Source: Nonomuraea guangzhouensis (GTDB taxonomy: Bacteria > Actinomycetota > Actinomycetes > Streptosporangiales > Streptosporangiaceae). Taken from it: a stretch of 64,000 nucleotides of DNA. Below, piece after piece: positions 61,709-64,000 of the stretch. The position numbers and the translations under genes were made by a program. The notes under the pieces are model-generated. The model was not told the DNA's origin. It did not search any database and was given only the letters and a program-made list of their open reading frames with translations. The DNA lies in the NCBI RefSeq assembly GCF_019396345.1, contig NZ_JAHKRM010000011.1:62001-126000 (forward strand), read 5' to 3'. The stretch's first letter is position 1. Each line of letters opens with the position of its first letter.

Positions 61709-62566
61709 TTAGACGAGAACGTGCTCTCGGCTCCCCTTGGAGGGGGCGCGGTGCTTGCGTGTGAAGAGCCACATCCGGCGGACGAGGACGACCTCGTTGG
61801 CCAGCAGCAGGACGCTGGCGACCGCGGAGATCGGAATCAGCGCCACGGTGCCCAGGAGCGGCGCGACCACGAACACAGCGGCGTGGAACTCGATGCCGCT
61901 GATCAGGTGAGTACGGATCCGGCGGCGGGCCATGGCCTTGTTGATCCGCCGTGAGAGACGACGTCTCCGGCTGAGCGGCGGCCTCTGGCGTGGCACCCAC
62001 ACCTCGACCTCGTCGTCCTCCGCCCGGCCCGCGCCGTCCGCCTCCGCCTCTGTCTCCGCTTCAGCCTCGGCTTCGGCTTCGGCTTCGGCCCGGACCGTCT
62101 CGCGGACCCGCCTCATCTGTGGCGCGTTGACATACCTGAACAGGTCGACCACCGCCAGCGCCGCGCCCATGACGACGTATCCGACGTCGCCGGTGATCGC
62201 GTACTGTCCGTAGGCGAGCCCGGTGGCGCAGAACACCACCCTGATCCGGTCACCGAGGTAGTCGAGCCACAGGCCGAAGGGCGTCCCCGAGCCCTTGAGC
62301 CGCGCGATCTTGCCGTCCAGGCAGTCCACCATGAAGCTCAGGTAGAACATGACCGCCCCCGCGGTCAGCTGGTCCATCGCGAAAAACGTGGCGGACACCA
62401 TGCCGAGGACCAGCGACAGGACCGTGAGCTGGTTGGGCGTCAACCGCGTGCGGTTGGCCACCAGCAGAGCGGCCCGGCAGGCGACCGGGTCCACGAAGTA
62501 CACGGTCCACCAGGAGTCTCTCCGCTTGCGTGTCGAGTAGACGTCATCGAGCGAATAGGTCCTCAT
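61709..62566 (-). CDS. CDP-alcohol phosphatidyltransferase
   Basis: A 285-residue membrane enzyme of the CDP-alcohol phosphotransferase family. The signature D-G-x2-A-R-x8-G-x3-D-x3-D appears as DGKIARLKG...FGLWLDYLGD; several hydrophobic helices surround it. An acidic low-complexity linker (AEAEAEAEAE run, about residues 157-175) separates two membrane parts. The ATG at 62566 (MRTYSLDD) is taken; TTG 62602 is in frame. Family products include phosphatidylglycerol-, inositol- and ether-type lipids; the substrate here is unknown. It lies 17 bp upstream of the sulfotransferase gene and is probably in the same unit. Confidence 0.9.
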   Translation of the reverse strand: MRTYSLDDVYSTRKRRDSWWTVYFVDPVACRAALLVANRTRLTPNQLTVLSLVLGMVSATFFAMDQLTAGAVMFYLSFMVDCLDGKIARLKGSGTPFGLWLDYLGDRIRVVFCATGLAYGQYAITGDVGYVVMGAALAVVDLFRYVNAPQMRRVRETVRAEAEAEAEAEAETEAEADGAGRAEDDEVEVWVPRQRPPLSRRRRLSRRINKAMARRRIRTHLISGIEFHAAVFVVAPLLGTVALIPISAVASVLLLANEVVLVRRMWLFTRKHRAPSKGSREHVLV

Positions 62567-62615
62567 GGCTTCCAAGCATGGCGACGCGCTGTCGTGTTCC
62601 AATTACTCTCTGGAA

Positions 62616-64000
62616 CTACTGGGTGATGTCCATGCCGGTTCTTGACCATCCTGGCACCGACAGCCGCCAGACCTTCTGCGCCTCCCCTTCGCGCCCTTCG
62701 CGGAAGCAGCCCCTCAGCGCCAGGCCGCACAGTTCCACCCGGGCATGCAGCCGCCAGCTCGGGCCGCCCTTTTCGAGCAGCGCCGGGTCGATCGCCACCT
62801 GGACGCCCCGCTCGCCCGTACGCTCCACGTCCAGCATCACCCGGCGCTCGCCGTCGGTCAGCCACATGTCGACCCGGGTCGGCTGCTGCGGCACCCGGTG
62901 GATGTACGCCTCGCCGCGGACCTCGAAGCGGTCCTCCACCCAGTCGCACCCGTCGATCGTGGCCACCAGCTTGAGCTCTTCGCTCGCCTCGAAGACCGCG
63001 TCGGGGATGTCGAGGGTCCGGTCGCGGAAGTAGGGGTAGTCGCCGTACCAGCCGACCTCGCGCGGCAGGATCGGGGTGCCGTCGACCGAGTCGCGCCTGA
63101 ACCTGCGCACCTCCCGCAGCTCCTTGACCAGGCCGCGGCTCAGCAGGTGGAGTTCGAGCCTGCGCAGCGACGCCACCGAGCCGAGCGCGACGGGGCTCAT
63201 CCCGGCCATCCACCGCTCGGAGAGTTCGAGCAGCGGCCCGATCTCGTCGTCCTGGCAGTACTCCAGCGCCTGGAACAGGAACAGGAGGTCCTTCTCCAGC
63301 ACCAGGCCGTCGAAGGCGTCGATGAGCTGGGGCGCCTTCTCCGCGAGGAAGGCCCGGACGGCCCGGATGGCGGTCAGCCGTTCGGCCAGGTTCGGCAGCT
63401 CCGCCCGCCGCTGCGTGATGGAGCTCTCCCCCTCCTCGCGCTTGCGCCAGTGGTAGACGATGTCGGGCAGCACGTCTACGCCCGTCGCCAGCACGTGCGC
63501 CCGCATGCTGAGCGGCACGTCCTCGTAGATCCCCGCCGGGAACTCCAGCCCGTGCTCGTGCCAGAAGTCCTTCCGGTAGACCTTGTTCCACACCGTGCGG
63601 TCCCTGATCAGGACCTGCCGGTCCAGGATGTGCGCGCGCGGCGCGTGCCGCCTGAACACCTTCTCGTGCAGCGACGACACGGCCAGCTCGCCCTCCGTCA
63701 TGCGCAGCACCCCGCCGCACGCGAAGTCCGAGCCGCTCTCCCGCAACGACGCGACCAGCAGCTCGTACGCATTGGACGGCACGACGTCGTCGCCGTCGGC
63801 GAAGGCCAGATAGGTGCCGCGGGCCCGGCGGATCCCCGCGTTGCGCGCCGGGCCAGGGCCCTGGTTCGGCTGGTCGAACAGGACGAAGCGGGGATCGCGC
63901 TGCACGAACTCCCGCGCCACCCGCACGCTTCCGTCCTCGGAGCCGTCGTCGACCAGGAGGACCTCGATGTCCTCCAGCGTCTGCGCCGCCAGGGACTCCA
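62616..64000 (-). CDS. Glycosyltransferase family 2 (5' end outside the window)
   Basis: A partial GT2 protein of at least 461 residues; the start codon lies beyond base 64000, so the upstream end is incomplete. The visible GT-A core has EVLLVDDGSEDGSV, FDQPNQGPGPARNAGI and LAFADGDDVVP, with the metal-binding DGD. The C-terminal half (from about 250 residues in) is unassigned; similar actinobacterial proteins carry wall-polymer glycosyltransferase roles. It is transcribed toward the CDP-alcohol transferase, 49 bp upstream of it, likely one operon. Confidence 0.9.
   Translation of the reverse strand, partial: ESLAAQTLEDIEVLLVDDGSEDGSVRVAREFVQRDPRFVLFDQPNQGPGPARNAGIRRARGTYLAFADGDDVVPSNAYELLVASLRESGSDFACGGVLRMTEGELAVSSLHEKVFRRHAPRAHILDRQVLIRDRTVWNKVYRKDFWHEHGLEFPAGIYEDVPLSMRAHVLATGVDVLPDIVYHWRKREEGESSITQRRAELPNLAERLTAIRAVRAFLAEKAPQLIDAFDGLVLEKDLLFLFQALEYCQDDEIGPLLELSERWMAGMSPVALGSVASLRRLELHLLSRGLVKELREVRRFRRDSVDGTPILPREVGWYGDYPYFRDRTLDIPDAVFEASEELKLVATIDGCDWVEDRFEVRGEAYIHRVPQQPTRVDMWLTDGERRVMLDVERTGERGVQVAIDPALLEKGGPSWRLHARVELCGLALRGCFREGREGEAQKVWRLSVPGWSRTGMDITQ

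Overview
This 64 kb window is high-GC actinobacterial DNA, most like a filamentous member of the Streptosporangiales (a Nonomuraea or Streptosporangium relative). The placement is inferred from very high GC with GC-rich third codon positions, frequent GTG and TTG starts, a WhiB protein, PspC-type sensor kinases, a eukaryotic-type Ser/Thr kinase, a DUF6350 (PerM-like) gene between sucCD and purNH, and dense ATGA/GTGA gene overlaps. No rRNA, tRNA, CRISPR array, prophage or insertion sequence was seen. It reads as chromosomal core mixed with lineage-specific catabolic and envelope genes.

Layout. 1-9.0 kb: central metabolism. mdh, a receptor-like Ser/Thr kinase carrying an extracellular amino-acid-binding domain, an enoyl-reductase-like protein, a polysaccharide deacetylase lipoprotein, the citrate synthase-DUF3017-icd group, and a divergent FHA-HTH protein. 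9.0-14.5 kb: peptidoglycan recycling (anmK, a Tat-exported GHL10/DigH-like hydrolase, nagZ-type GH3, a MurR/RpiR regulator), with a hairpin-rich repeat array upstream of anmK. 14.5-20.4 kb: an IclR regulator divergent from a NitT/TauT-type ABC transporter operon ending in a benzoylformate-decarboxylase-like enzyme. 20.4-27.8 kb: folD, then GH38 alpha-mannosidase, a His-rich unknown protein and a ROK kinase. 27.8-34.5 kb: purH-purN, a PerM-like membrane protein and sucCD. 34.7-39.8 kb: three paralogous secreted proteins with a shared upstream motif, interleaved with a MarR/zinc-ribbon/glyoxalase group and galE. 39.9-49.3 kb: L,D-transpeptidase, PcrA helicase, PIG-L deacetylase, a 1 kb low-complexity repeat region, CPBP protease, G-rich repeats, WhiB, a zinc metallopeptidase coupled to a glutamate-cysteine-ligase-family protein, and a response regulator. 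49.2-52.4 kb: a divergent PspC kinase/PspC-LiaF-like envelope stress system. 52.4-56.9 kb: a form II CO-dehydrogenase-like molybdenum hydroxylase (SLM order) plus CoxG. 56.9-64 kb: wall-polymer synthesis genes, the last one running off the window.

Themes. Four TCA-cycle loci lie within 34 kb of a kinase that probably senses an acidic or polar amino acid outside the cell. Envelope maintenance recurs throughout: glycan recycling, L,D-transpeptidase, deacetylases, PspC signalling and teichoic-acid-like polymer assembly. The most unusual signals are the kinase/solute-binding-protein fusion; the spaced motif GTGATC-N8-GCANGAT in front of all three secreted paralogues; the hairpin repeat array with compensatory changes; and low-complexity expansions inside otherwise conserved enzymes.
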